Shown: positions 1-8,579, counted from the stretch's first letter. The stretch: DNA of 64,000 bases from Spirochaetaceae bacterium (GCA_007693325.1 REDW01000081.1:1-64000), one strand, 5' to 3'. Translations and numbers: made by a program. Notes: a model not told the origin generated them from the sequence alone.

Positions 1-531
1 ACGGCATGGTATGTCGTTCGGGGTAACCAGAACTACGTCGCAAAATATGTTGAATACAATGGGGCAACCTACGTCGGCACAACGGTTGGAACATCGGTAA
101 CCTACGTTGCAGCAGACGAAGACGGCAACCCCTCGGGCGGGCAGGATCTTGAACTGCTTATTGTCCGAGACCAGGGTTCAATGGCAAATTACGTCGAAAG
201 CATACAGAACGGCGGTTTCGGCATCATGACCGGGTTTGGCGATACCGTACAGCCGGTTACAACCACGGCTTACGGACAGGTCACCAAGCGCGGTTCAAGC
301 TACTGGGACTTTGGCCTTGGCTGGCAGGGAAATATTGATGCAATCGAGGAATTCATTGAAGAAAACGGCTGGAACTTCAACATTGCAGACATGAGCCGAG
401 CGGAAGAACCCAATGACGACGATCAAAGACTGTGGTCAGTCGCCGACGCCGTAACAGGTGCCACCCTCTCGGATTTTCCGGATTATTTTATAAACGCTCA
501 GATGGCACTCGTGCAGCTGGAGCGAAACTGA
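1..531 (+). CDS. C-terminal part of a probable FMN-binding-domain protein (5' truncated)
   Basis: The frame is open from base 1 to a TGA at 529-531, so the real gene starts outside the window and the track's ATG at 181 is internal. About 176 residues are visible. The last 30 contain DAVTGAT followed by a predicted helix. This matches the D-x-(V/I)-(S/T)-G-A-T signature at the end of FMN_bind domains (NqrC/RnfG type and related secreted proteins), in which the final Thr can carry FMN. The preceding sequence is rich in Gly, Tyr and Asn and looks like an extracytoplasmic beta-rich protein. The N-terminus with any signal peptide is missing. A strong terminator follows 28 bases after the stop. The family call is from motif only. 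Confidence 0.55.
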   Translation, partial: TAWYVVRGNQNYVAKYVEYNGATYVGTTVGTSVTYVAADEDGNPSGGQDLELLIVRDQGSMANYVESIQNGGFGIMTGFGDTVQPVTTTAYGQVTKRGSSYWDFGLGWQGNIDAIEEFIEENGWNFNIADMSRAEEPNDDDQRLWSVADAVTGATLSDFPDYFINAQMALVQLERN

Positions 532-558
532 GACTGACTGGACAGACCGGTTACATAG

Positions 559-592
559 AACGTGCAGCGATGTCTCGCTGCACGTTTTTTTT
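559..592 (+). terminator. Rho-independent terminator
   Basis: A perfect 12-bp stem (AACGTGCAGCGA / TCGCTGCACGTT) with a 4-base loop TGTC runs straight into a run of eight T. It lies 28 bases after the stop of the FMN_bind-like gene and ends that transcript. Confidence 0.93.
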
Positions 593-696
593 GGGCCGCT
601 GATGGATGCCGGCTCGCGGGCCGTGCGCTGCAAGTCAGTCGCACCCTTAGCAGGGTAGTCCTGCGGACCGCAAACCGCTACAATCCGATATGAACT

Positions 697-784
697 GGTG
701 CCGATTTTGTTGTTTACCCTGTCTGAACGGGTTGAAGGGGGGGCGAAAGGGGCGTTACGACGACCGAACAACAAAATCGGCACC
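697..784. repeat. Long inverted repeat upstream of the diguanylate cyclase gene
   Basis: GGTGCCGATTTTGTTGTT at 697-714 is repeated exactly as its reverse complement at 767-784, with a 52-base spacer holding G-rich sequence. The pair is bracketed by a direct repeat CAATCCGATA (681-690 and 790-799). It ends 26 bases before the ATG of the GGDEF gene, so in a transcript from upstream it would form a long 18-bp stem in the leader. The rest of the 593-810 gap shows only a small hairpin (GCAGG/CCTGC, 650-664) and no recognisable promoter. It does not resemble the class I c-di-GMP riboswitch consensus as I know it. Confidence 0.8.
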
Positions 785-810
785 GCTCCCAATCCGATAG
801 GCAATAAACT

Positions 811-1818
811 ATGAGGACACCACCGCAGTTGCCCGACAGCAATTCAATCAATAGCTTCCGCCTGCATCTGATCATTCTGATTGCCGGCGTGGCTTTTGTA
901 TTTGTTGGCGGTTTTGCTGTGTATCGCTACATCTACGGGCCGCTGGTTGTCGCGCTGATCGACACCCTGATTGTGCTGGCCGGTGCAGCGATTGCGTTCT
1001 ATGCGTGGCGGACCGGCAACGTAGAGCACGCGGGAGCGGCCATGGCCGTGGTCTTCGCCATAGCTGCCATTGCGGTGACCGCCTGGATAGGTGTGAGCGG
1101 GGCGGTGTGGATCTACACCGTGATACTGTTTGTCTTCTACCTGGCTCCCCCGGCACTCGGACTCGGCGTTATTCTGTTCTCGATAGCTGCCATAGTGGTG
1201 CTGCACCTCGGCAGCGCGCGCAGCGTGTTTGACAGCAGCGAACAGATGGCCAGCTTCATGGCATCGGCTACCGCCATGACGGCTTTCAGCTACTATTTTG
1301 CTGCGCGCAATCGGATGCAGAACGAGCAGTTGCTGCAGTTAGCCACCCGTGACCCGCTGACAGGACTAGAGAACCGCCGCCGTCTTGAACCTGAACTCAA
1401 CGTAGCGGTTGAGGCCGCCAAGCGCCACAACCGACCGTACGGCTTGATCATCATGGATGCCGACAACTTCAAGAAGATCAACGATGCGCACGGACACGCC
1501 GCGGGTGACGCAGTGCTGAAGGCTCTGGCCGACACCATTGCCTCCACCACGCGGCTGGAGGACCGCGCGTTTCGCTATGGCGGTGACGAGTTCATCATCA
1601 TCCTTCCCGACGTCGGGCCCGAAGGCCTGGAAACTGTCTCGCACAAACTGGTGCACGCGATTGAGTCTCGTGGACAAAGCGACGCCCACGGCATTACAGT
1701 ATCGATTGGTGCCGCGCTACTGCGCTCTGAGGACAACAAGGACTCGTGGAATCGCCGTGCCGACCAGCACATGTACCGTGCCAAAGAACGCGGCGGCAAC
1801 CGCTGTGAAATCGACTGA
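811..1818 (+). CDS. Membrane-bound diguanylate cyclase (GGDEF)
   Basis: Predicted to make cyclic di-GMP from two GTP at the inner membrane. The 335-residue product has about six hydrophobic helices in residues 20-163 with no recognisable periplasmic sensor domain, then a full GGDEF domain from about residue 175. Visible are the entry motif RDPLTGLENRR, the active loop RYGGDEF (GGDEF 257-261) and an RxxD product-inhibition site (R248-D251) exactly five residues before it. It should therefore be active and feedback-inhibited. No EAL domain is present. The ATG at 811 has only a weak ribosome-binding site. The gene is alone on its strand behind a large inverted repeat, and runs convergently toward a small MshE-N-like gene. 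Confidence 0.9.
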   Translation: MRTPPQLPDSNSINSFRLHLIILIAGVAFVFVGGFAVYRYIYGPLVVALIDTLIVLAGAAIAFYAWRTGNVEHAGAAMAVVFAIAAIAVTAWIGVSGAVWIYTVILFVFYLAPPALGLGVILFSIAAIVVLHLGSARSVFDSSEQMASFMASATAMTAFSYYFAARNRMQNEQLLQLATRDPLTGLENRRRLEPELNVAVEAAKRHNRPYGLIIMDADNFKKINDAHGHAAGDAVLKALADTIASTTRLEDRAFRYGGDEFIIILPDVGPEGLETVSHKLVHAIESRGQSDAHGITVSIGAALLRSEDNKDSWNRRADQHMYRAKERGGNRCEID

Positions 1819-1861
1819 CCTCTACAGGACGCCAAGCACCCCGGGACGGTCACGCGGCCGA

Positions 1862-2065
1862 TCAGCCGTGGTGCGCCGGTGAAGCAAGATAGCGGTCAAC
1901 CGCTTCGTCGTTGATGTAGCCGAGTTCGATCGCAATCTCACCAAACAGCCGGCCCGGCTGTTGGCGTTGCAGTTGCAGCACCTCATCGCGCTGCCCGGTG
2001 CTGATTGCGCCGATCTTTACCAGAAACTCTCCGATTCGCTGAATCGAAGTATCACTATCGGTCAT
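1862..2065 (-). CDS. Small one-domain protein resembling GspE/MshE N-terminal domains
   Basis: The 67-residue product starts at the ATG at 2065, which has a good ribosome-binding site (GAGAGGGGAA then TACA). The track's longer version from 2104 lacks one. It has two short similar units: RIGEFLVKIGAI..., with a Gln-rich helix, then RLFGEIAIELGYI.... This is the pattern of the T2SSE_N/MshEN fold at the start of type II secretion and type IV pilus ATPases, some of which bind cyclic di-GMP. Here nothing else is attached: no ATPase, no membrane segment. It lies tail to tail with the diguanylate cyclase and about 160 bases downstream of hcp on the same strand. The c-di-GMP link is inference. Confidence 0.6.
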   Translation of the reverse strand: MTDSDTSIQRIGEFLVKIGAISTGQRDEVLQLQRQQPGRLFGEIAIELGYINDEAVDRYLASPAHHG

Positions 2066-2222
2066 TGTATTCCCCTCTCTACGCCAATGTGTTTGGTGTA
2101 CCATCGTGCTCTCCGCCCCTCACGACCCCAATTTAACCCATTCTATTAAAAAAGTCTACCACCTTCTGAGGAGATTAGCCACCACGGCGTTCAGTTTTTT
2201 TTTGGGCCGAGCAGGCTCAAAC

Positions 2223-3860
2223 TCAGCTGGTCAACATGGCCTCGATGTCCGCAGCCGCCTCACCGATCGGCATCAGGTTGAACTTACGGCTGATGACCTC
2301 TACAACCGCCGGAGACAGAAACGCCGGCAGAGTGGGCCCGAGGCGGATATTACGCACACCCAGCGAGAGCAGCGCCAGCAGTACGCAGACCGCCTTTTGC
2401 TCGTACCAGGCGATATCGTACGAAATCGGCAGGTCGTTGATATCGTCCACCCCCAGGATCTCTTTCAGCTTGTGAGCTATCACCACCAGGCTGTACGAGT
2501 CGTTGCACTGCCCGGCATCCAGTACGCGCGGGATGCCGTTGATGTCTCCCAGGTCAAGCTTGTTGTAGCGATACTTGGCGCAGCCGGCCGTCAGGATCAC
2601 GGTATCGTCAGGCAACTCTTCGGCAACCTCGGTGAAATAGCTGCGACCGCGCTGACGCCCGTCGCAGCCGCCCATGGCTACAAAGCGCTTGATGGCTCCG
2701 CTTTGGAGCGCGTCGGCTAGTTTGTCGGCCAACGCTTCCAGCTGGGCGTGGGCAAAGCCCCCGACTATGCTGCCGGACTCGATCTCGGTGGGACTGTTGC
2801 AGCGCCTGGCGCGTTCAATGACTGCACTGAAATCTTTGGGTTTGCCGTTCTTCCGATCCGGGATATGCGGTACTCCCGGATAACCGGCCATTCCGGTGGT
2901 AAAAATGCGGTCGAGGTAGCTGTCGCGGACCGGTGTAATACAGTTGGTGGTCATCACTATTGCCCCGTTGAAGCTCTCGAACTCTCTGTTCTGCCTCCAC
3001 CACGAGTTGCCGTAGTTGCCGATGAAGTGATCGTAGCGCTTGAACGTCGGGTAGTAGTTAGCCGGCAGCATCTCACAGTGCGTGTAGACGTCCACGCCGC
3101 TGCCCGCGGTCTGCTGCAGCAGTTCTTCCATATCACGCAGATCGTGGCCCGAGATCAGGATGCCGGGATTTGAGCCAACACCGATATTGACCTCGCTGAT
3201 TTCAGGAGCGCCGTAGGCGCCGCTATTGGCTTTGTCCAGCAGTGCCATGGTCCGCAGCGCAAGATTGCCGGTCTCCAGCACCAGGTCAACGAGTTCCTCC
3301 ACACCGCGACTGTCGTCGGTGGTAACAGCCAACAGACGCACCAGATCGCGGTAGATTGTTTGGTCGTGGTGGCCGAGGACCGCGGCGTGGTCACCGTAGG
3401 CGGCGATACCGCGCAATCCATAGACAATAGTCTCCCGCAGAGAGCGGATATCCGGATCCTCGGTTGCCAGCACGCCAACGCGGGCGGCCTCACTCTGATA
3501 ATCCTGCTGTTCAGCGCGCCAGGTTGCGGCTGCAGGCAGCTGGTCAGGCCGCCTGTTGCCCAGTTGGTCGGATAGACGGTCGCGCAGCGCCAATCCTTCA
3601 CCGATCAGGGCCTCGAAGCGCCGGTTATCGAAATTTGCATTGGTGATTGTAGCAAACAGCGCCTGCATGCAGAACAGACCAGCGTCCGCAATTGAGTGGC
3701 CGTGCTCGGCCGCCCGATCGGCGTAGAACGCGATACCCTTGCAGACAAAGGTCAGCAGGTCCTGCAGCCGTGCAGTATCGCTCTCCTTACCACATACGCC
3801 ACGGACGGTGCACCCCTCGTTCCTGGCTGCCTCCTGGCATTGATAACAGAACATCTTCAT
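2223..3860 (-). CDS. hcp: Hydroxylamine reductase / hybrid-cluster protein
   Basis: Hcp proteins carry a hybrid 4Fe-2O-2S cluster plus a second FeS cluster. They reduce hydroxylamine in vitro and NO in vivo, and belong to nitrosative-stress defence in anaerobes. The N-terminus is [17 protein letters not shown], giving Cys 5, 8, 17 and 23 for the first cluster. Hybrid-cluster regions are visible downstream: [27 protein letters not shown] and [10 protein letters not shown]. The length, 545 residues, is usual. I chose the ATG at 3860, preceded by GAGGGGG, over the track start at 3914, because family members begin at MFC(Y/F)QC. It is divergent from a Crp/Fnr-type regulator, the usual neighbour of hcp. 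The electron donor Hcr is not next to it. Confidence 0.95.
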   Translation of the reverse strand: MKMFCYQCQEAARNEGCTVRGVCGKESDTARLQDLLTFVCKGIAFYADRAAEHGHSIADAGLFCMQALFATITNANFDNRRFEALIGEGLALRDRLSDQLGNRRPDQLPAAATWRAEQQDYQSEAARVGVLATEDPDIRSLRETIVYGLRGIAAYGDHAAVLGHHDQTIYRDLVRLLAVTTDDSRGVEELVDLVLETGNLALRTMALLDKANSGAYGAPEISEVNIGVGSNPGILISGHDLRDMEELLQQTAGSGVDVYTHCEMLPANYYPTFKRYDHFIGNYGNSWWRQNREFESFNGAIVMTTNCITPVRDSYLDRIFTTGMAGYPGVPHIPDRKNGKPKDFSAVIERARRCNSPTEIESGSIVGGFAHAQLEALADKLADALQSGAIKRFVAMGGCDGRQRGRSYFTEVAEELPDDTVILTAGCAKYRYNKLDLGDINGIPRVLDAGQCNDSYSLVVIAHKLKEILGVDDINDLPISYDIAWYEQKAVCVLLALLSLGVRNIRLGPTLPAFLSPAVVEVISRKFNLMPIGEAAADIEAMLTS

Positions 3861-3904
3861 AGTACTATCCCCCTCATCGATACGTGCTTCAACTGCATAG
3901 GTTG

Positions 3905-3934
3905 ATTTTAACATACCCAGACCCGAGACGCCAA
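3905..3934 (-). promoter_or_regulatory. Candidate hcp promoter in the hcp/crp divergent region
   Basis: On the minus strand TTGGCG and TAAAAT lie 18 bases apart, which would give an hcp leader of about 38 bases. An imperfect dyad GGTTGATTTTAACATACC (3899-3916) covers the -10 and could be the operator of the neighbouring regulator, but its arms match only partly. The whole divergent region, 3861-3945, is short. Confidence 0.4.
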
Positions 3935-3945
3935 AGCGGTATCAA

Positions 3946-4671
3946 ATGTTACATCCCCGGCAACCAAAACCACGTTCAACTCCTGATATCCAGTTCCACC
4001 TGGCAGACAGCCTCGCGCGCTGCCATCCGTTCAGCATCGTTCCCCGCGAACAACTCGCGGCAGCACTCGCGCGCCATCATTATCGGTTGAACCGTTACCG
4101 CCGCGATGCAATCATGGCGTTTCGCGGTGACCACTACGACCGTTTGCTGGTACTGCTTTCAGGGACGGCACGCAGCGAGATGAGTTCCTACCACGGCAAG
4201 CGCTACACGGTGGCCGAGCATTCAGCGCCGTGCGTTCTGGCGCCGGCATTCCTGTTTGGGGCAGCTAATACGCTGCCGGTATCAATTGTCTGTACGGCCG
4301 ACGCTGAACTGCTTCGCCTGCCGCGCTCCACGGTAGTTGACCTGTGCCGGCAGCACGGCGCGTTCCTGCAGGCGTTTCTGAGCGAAGTATCGGACCGCCT
4401 TGCCGCGTTGGCGGAAAAGCTGCGCCTGTCGCGGTTGGCAACTCTGCGTGAACGCGTTGCCGACTACCTGCTGGACGCCAGTGACGTCCAGGGAACGCGA
4501 ACCGTCCAATTGCCGCACTCGCGCCAGGCGCTGGCCGAAATCATGGGAGTGACCCGCCCTGCACTCTCGCGCGTTTTCAGCGAACTGGCTGAGGCGCAAC
4601 TGATCCAATACGATCGTGGTGCGCTGCAGATTCTCAACCCCGACGGCCTGCGCCAACTGGTTCCCGAGTAA
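3946..4671 (+). CDS. Crp/Fnr-family transcriptional regulator, probable regulator of hcp
   Basis: The 241-residue product has an N-terminal cyclic-nucleotide-binding-type beta-roll (about 20-145), a long dimer helix and a C-terminal winged helix. The recognition region SRQALAEIMGVTRPALSRVF is typical of the Crp superfamily. There is no N-terminal Cys cluster of the FNR kind, so it is not an oxygen-sensing FNR. HcpR-type members next to hcp respond to nitrosative stress, and position plus family suggest the same here. The ATG at 3946 is the only start after the in-frame stop at 3898 that keeps the full domain, but it has no clear ribosome-binding site. A hairpin follows six bases after the stop. 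Confidence 0.85.
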   Translation: MLHPRQPKPRSTPDIQFHLADSLARCHPFSIVPREQLAAALARHHYRLNRYRRDAIMAFRGDHYDRLLVLLSGTARSEMSSYHGKRYTVAEHSAPCVLAPAFLFGAANTLPVSIVCTADAELLRLPRSTVVDLCRQHGAFLQAFLSEVSDRLAALAEKLRLSRLATLRERVADYLLDASDVQGTRTVQLPHSRQALAEIMGVTRPALSRVFSELAEAQLIQYDRGALQILNPDGLRQLVPE

Positions 4672-4676
4672 CGCGT

Positions 4677-4709
4677 AGTGCGCTACGGATCAGCGCTACC
4701 GCACTTTTC
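4677..4709 (+). terminator. Probable terminator after the Crp/Fnr gene
   Basis: AGTGCG-c-TA pairs with TA-c-CGCACT around an 11-base loop, followed by TTTT then C. The stem has one internal C-C mismatch and the T run is short, so efficiency is uncertain. Confidence 0.5.
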
Positions 4710-4744
4710 ATCAGCGACAGGTTGGTGGTATTTTCTTGAAAGAT

Positions 4745-6094
4745 ATGCAACGTAACAGCCAAACTGCACCTGTGGACCCTGCGACGCCTCCGGCGCGCGT
4801 CATTGTTATGTACGGCCGTAGCCTGATGTCACTGGTAATCGCTCACTCGCTGGGCAAGCGCGGGATTGAGGTCATCGGCTGCGATGATGTGGACTTGACC
4901 GTGCTGTCGTTCTCGCGCTACGTGAAGCGCAGCTTTGTCCACGCCGCCATGGACAAAGACCCTGAGGTATTTATCGCCGACCTGCTGGCAAAAGTGCGCA
5001 AGTTCAAACCCGGCGATGACCGGCCCTACCTGCTGATGCCGGTCTTCCGCGAGACCGAACTGATAGCCCGTTACCGTGAGCGCTTTGAACCGTTGATTAC
5101 CGTTGCGGCTCCGCCGTACGAAGCGATCAGCAGAGTTCATCCCAAGGATCGTCTGTTCCACACCGCAAGCGAACTGCACATCCCTATCCCCAGGACATGG
5201 CAACCGCGAACAGAGCAGCAACTGCAGCGGGCACTGAAAGAGATACGCTTTCCGGTACTGATAAAACCGCCGGATCAAGTGGGAGGCCGAGGGATCGAGA
5301 CCTGCCGCAGCGCTGCCGAGCTGCGCGACAGACTGGATCGCTACGACGCTGCCCGCTACGGCCCCGCACTCATTCAACAGGCGGTAGCCGGAGAGGACTA
5401 CTGCCTGACGGTACTGTTTGAACAAGGCCGCCTCAAGGCCAGTATGGCGTACAAGAATCTGCGCAAGTTTCCGGCGGACGCCGGCGCCGGCATTGTACGC
5501 GAGACAGTCGATGACCGACAGTTCCTGGATATTGCACAACGCCTGCTGGGGCCTCTGGAATGGAACGGGATTGCCGAACTCGACTACCGCTGGAACGGTA
5601 ACCCCGACAGCGTTCCGAAACTGATCGAGGTCAACCCGCGCTTCTGGGCCGGTCTGTTTCAGTCGGTAGAATCGGGAATAGACTTCCCGTGGCTGTTGTA
5701 CGAGCTTGCGCTAACCGGGCACGCCCCATCACCACAACCAAGCCAGATCGGCAAGCGGACCAAGATTCCAGGGTTGTGGTTGCTTGGTGCAATCCGTGAC
5801 GTTACAAGCAGCGAAACCCGCTTCGAGCAGCTGCGCAGCGCGTGGCGCGAAGCACGAGACAAGATTGAGAACAGGCAGATCAACGACGCGTTCCAGATAC
5901 TGACACGCTCGTTGGAGAGTCAAGTGTCGTTCCGCGAAACGATTGCAACTCTGCGCCGGGTGGTGCACGACGGCCGCAGCGCCCGGAACGACCTGTTCTA
6001 CCGTGATGATCCTTTCATTGTGCTTGGTGTTATGTTCATTCTGGCGTCACTGATCCGGCATCGCAAACTGCCACCGGAGATCACTAACCGCTAA
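4745..6094 (+). CDS. ATP-grasp carboxylate-amine ligase-like protein
   Basis: A 449-residue ATP-grasp enzyme. The family joins a carboxylate to an amine or thiol through an acyl-phosphate. An N-terminal Rossmann-like pre-ATP-grasp domain (MYGRSLMSLVIAHSLGKRG...) is followed by the nucleotide-binding loop FPVLIKPPDQVGGRGI and the metal-binding strand LIEVNPRFWAG. The last 90 residues are basic and helical and end in one hydrophobic stretch (IVLGVMFILASLI). The track starts at TTG 4736. I prefer the ATG at 4745, though neither has a strong ribosome-binding site. Thirteen bases separate it from the C26-type hydrolase gene, so the two are probably co-transcribed and may make and cleave the same amide. 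The substrate cannot be read from the sequence. Confidence 0.75.
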   Translation: MQRNSQTAPVDPATPPARVIVMYGRSLMSLVIAHSLGKRGIEVIGCDDVDLTVLSFSRYVKRSFVHAAMDKDPEVFIADLLAKVRKFKPGDDRPYLLMPVFRETELIARYRERFEPLITVAAPPYEAISRVHPKDRLFHTASELHIPIPRTWQPRTEQQLQRALKEIRFPVLIKPPDQVGGRGIETCRSAAELRDRLDRYDAARYGPALIQQAVAGEDYCLTVLFEQGRLKASMAYKNLRKFPADAGAGIVRETVDDRQFLDIAQRLLGPLEWNGIAELDYRWNGNPDSVPKLIEVNPRFWAGLFQSVESGIDFPWLLYELALTGHAPSPQPSQIGKRTKIPGLWLLGAIRDVTSSETRFEQLRSAWREARDKIENRQINDAFQILTRSLESQVSFRETIATLRRVVHDGRSARNDLFYRDDPFIVLGVMFILASLIRHRKLPPEITNR

Positions 6095-6106
6095 CCGGAA
6101 AGCTGA

Positions 6107-6808
6107 ATGACGATTCGCCCGCTGATCGGCATTACTTCATCGCGGCACCTGGTGTCTCCATCGTACCTGGGACTCTGGCTTGCGGTACGTCTGGCCGGCG
6201 GGCAGCCTCGCCGTATCTGCGCTGGATGCCGCAATGACGTGCAGCAGATCGACGGACTGATTCTAGCCGGTGGGACCGATGTATCGCCGTTCCTGTTCCA
6301 CCGCTCCCCCAGACCGTTACAGCACTATGACCGGGAACGCGATACTCTGGAAATCCGGATGCTGCAATGGGCACGCCGGCGCCGTTTACCGCTGCTGGCA
6401 ATCTGCCGCGGCGCTCAGTTGCTCAACGTAGCTCACGGCGGCTCCATACACATGGCGGTGCACAAGGCCTATCGCAACGCGCGCTATCCGCACCATCCGC
6501 TGGCTCACTTGACCTTCCGCAAAATGGTGCAGATCGCACCGGCCTCACTGTTTGGGCGAATCTGCGGCGTACCAACGCTGACGGTCAATTCGCTTCATCG
6601 CCAGTCCATTGACCGGCTGGGGTCCGGCCTGCAGATCAGCGCCTGCGAAGCCAACGGTGTGATTCAGGCCATCGAGGATCCATCGCTACCGTTTTACCTG
6701 GGAGTGCAGTTTCACCCTGAGTTGCTGCTCTACCGCGCGGTATATCGCAGACTGTTTCGCGCGTTCATAAATAGCGCAGCGGCAGAAAGAGTGGGATCTT
6801 CTGGTTGA
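6107..6808 (+). CDS. Class I glutamine amidotransferase-like hydrolase (peptidase C26, PuuD-like)
   Basis: The 233-residue product begins MTIRPLIGITSS like gamma-glutamyl-GABA hydrolases. It has the loop LAGGTDVSP, the nucleophile elbow AICRGAQLLNV (Cys) and the catalytic pair in GVQFHPEL (His and Glu), so the Cys-His-Glu triad is complete. There is no synthetase domain, which points to a free hydrolase of gamma-glutamyl or related amides. The upstream ATP-grasp ligase suggests a two-gene pathway. Its last 44 bases overlap the 3' end of the CheA-like gene on the other strand. Confidence 0.85.
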   Translation: MTIRPLIGITSSRHLVSPSYLGLWLAVRLAGGQPRRICAGCRNDVQQIDGLILAGGTDVSPFLFHRSPRPLQHYDRERDTLEIRMLQWARRRRLPLLAICRGAQLLNVAHGGSIHMAVHKAYRNARYPHHPLAHLTFRKMVQIAPASLFGRICGVPTLTVNSLHRQSIDRLGSGLQISACEANGVIQAIEDPSLPFYLGVQFHPELLLYRAVYRRLFRAFINSAAAERVGSSG

Positions 6809-8579
6809 CGCTCTGGCTGAAGACCTGGTCGCGTGAATCGATATCACGCAGCACAGTTTCAATGCCGACCGTCCGGTTGACCACGATCAGTTGCCGCGAT
6901 TCACCGATCTGCAGCAGCACGCCCTGCAGCTCACTTTGATCGGAAGCGTGTACTCCGCTCTTATGCAGTGAACGCAGCGGCACCTCGTGTCCATCGTGCT
7001 GGTAGTGCAGCAAGCCTTCCGCGTCGCGCGTAACACTCGTGGTATCGATCGCTATCGTGTTTTCAATGTAGGCGGCTGGAATGGCGCTATAGCGGTTGTT
7101 GGCCTCGACCACCAGAACGCGTAGTGGCCGGTCTCCGGTTGGTATGCGCAACTCAAAAACCGCGCTTCCGCCGGAGCCGGACTCCGCTTTCACGCTACCG
7201 CCGATGATACGCTCGATCGAATAGCGCACTGCATCAAGCCCAACTCCTTCACCGGAGACGCTGGTTCCGGCGGCAGCTGTGGAAAAACCGGCTGCAGATA
7301 TGGTATCCCACACCGACTGCCCACTACGCGCCACGGGTAGTCCCTGCCCATCGTCGGCAACGCGAAGTAGCATGTACGGATCGTCATTCTTGACACTGAC
7401 CGTGATTACACCCTCTTCCTGCTTACCGCGCTCACGCCGCGCGTGTGGAGACTCAATTCCGTGATCAACCGCGTTGCGAATAAGGTGCAGCACTGCGTCC
7501 CGAACCACGTCGGCCACCGGCAAAAAGAGCGACACTTCCTCGCACGAAAGCTGCAGGCGCACTCTCTTGCCCGAATCGCGTGCAAGCCGGCGTACGATTG
7601 CCGGCAGGGGATCGAGTAGCTCGCGCGCACTGACGTAGGAATTGCGGTACACAGTGTTGTTGACCGTGTAGGCCAGTTTCTCGCTCAACGCTACGCGCAG
7701 CTGCGCCGGGCGCGGCAGAGTCTTGAACTGCTCCGCGCTGCGTTTCTGGACCTCGCGCAACTGGTGCACCAACTCATCGGTATGCAGACAGAGCCGTTCG
7801 TATTCGCGTGTTTCGATATCAACGCTGACGCGCGATACGCCGGGAAGCGCACCGCTGTGGGGACTCTCAGCGGAGCGTACGTCGAGTTCGGCGTAATCGA
7901 GTGCCTGAACTTCGATATCCTCGACAGCATCAACTGCCAGAGCGCGTCGAATCTCCTTTTCACCGCCGGCGGCCGTACACAGCACCTCCAGTCCATCAAC
8001 CCCGTCCAGATTACCGTCGAGTCGCGGCAGAGTATCAACCACGTGCGTTGCCTTTTCCAGGTTCCCCACTACCAGAAAGAGCCGCGGCGCTATCATCTCG
8101 GGCTGCTCGGTGATCCTGCAGCGCACCAGATAGAGACTTTCGCCGCGAGTGCGTGACTGACGCAAGCGATGAAGCTGAACTTCATCCAGCGGGGTTTCCA
8201 CAAGAGAGGCAGAAGAGGTTACCGGCGCACCGGTTTCAGAACCACGTTGTGGTTCGCGCAACGCCGAGAATTCGTGTTCGAGCGCCACAACCGCGCTGCG
8301 GATGGCCTCAACATCGGCAGCGGCAACAGCGCCGCGGGCACGGCATCCTCGCAACACCAGCTCCAACTCGCGCGCAGCCTCTACTATCGAAGCGTAATGC
8401 AGAAACGACGCCTCGGAACGGATTGAGTGCGCGTAGCGAAATGCCTGATCGATCGAACTCACTACGGACTCACCGCGCTGCAAACGGGTCACAATCAGGT
8501 GCAGCAGCTCGATCATGCCCTCGCTATCCTGGCGGAACATCGAATGCAGTCGGGCGCTCTGTGTTGCCGTTTGAGCCAT
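6765..8579 (-). CDS. CheA-type sensor histidine kinase
   Basis: A 604-residue kinase with the CheA layout. The Hpt-like P1 domain carries a candidate phospho-His in YAHSIRSEASFLHY (H51). A P2-like middle domain spans about 130-235 and a dimerisation region about 245-310. The HATPase domain has N-box LIRNAVDHGIE, VADDGQGL and GEGVGLDAV. The C-terminus, from about 475, is CheW-like. The P1 motif has Ser-Glu-Ala where chemotaxis CheA proteins have Lys-Gly-x-Ser, so this is probably a divergent paralogue. No cheY, cheR, cheB or receptor is adjacent. The ATG follows the J-domain gene by two bases with GGAGG upstream, so the two are one operon. It is the last gene of the long minus-strand array. 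Confidence 0.88.
   Translation of the reverse strand: MAQTATQSARLHSMFRQDSEGMIELLHLIVTRLQRGESVVSSIDQAFRYAHSIRSEASFLHYASIVEAARELELVLRGCRARGAVAAADVEAIRSAVVALEHEFSALREPQRGSETGAPVTSSASLVETPLDEVQLHRLRQSRTRGESLYLVRCRITEQPEMIAPRLFLVVGNLEKATHVVDTLPRLDGNLDGVDGLEVLCTAAGGEKEIRRALAVDAVEDIEVQALDYAELDVRSAESPHSGALPGVSRVSVDIETREYERLCLHTDELVHQLREVQKRSAEQFKTLPRPAQLRVALSEKLAYTVNNTVYRNSYVSARELLDPLPAIVRRLARDSGKRVRLQLSCEEVSLFLPVADVVRDAVLHLIRNAVDHGIESPHARRERGKQEEGVITVSVKNDDPYMLLRVADDGQGLPVARSGQSVWDTISAAGFSTAAAGTSVSGEGVGLDAVRYSIERIIGGSVKAESGSGGSAVFELRIPTGDRPLRVLVVEANNRYSAIPAAYIENTIAIDTTSVTRDAEGLLHYQHDGHEVPLRSLHKSGVHASDQSELQGVLLQIGESRQLIVVNRTVGIETVLRDIDSRDQVFSQSVNQKIPLFLPLRYL

Noticed and set aside
2195-2203. Nine-T run followed by GGGCCG, like the sequence after the terminator at 559-592
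   Set aside because: No convincing stem precedes it on the plus strand and no plus-strand gene ends just before it; for hcp on the minus strand it is an A run.
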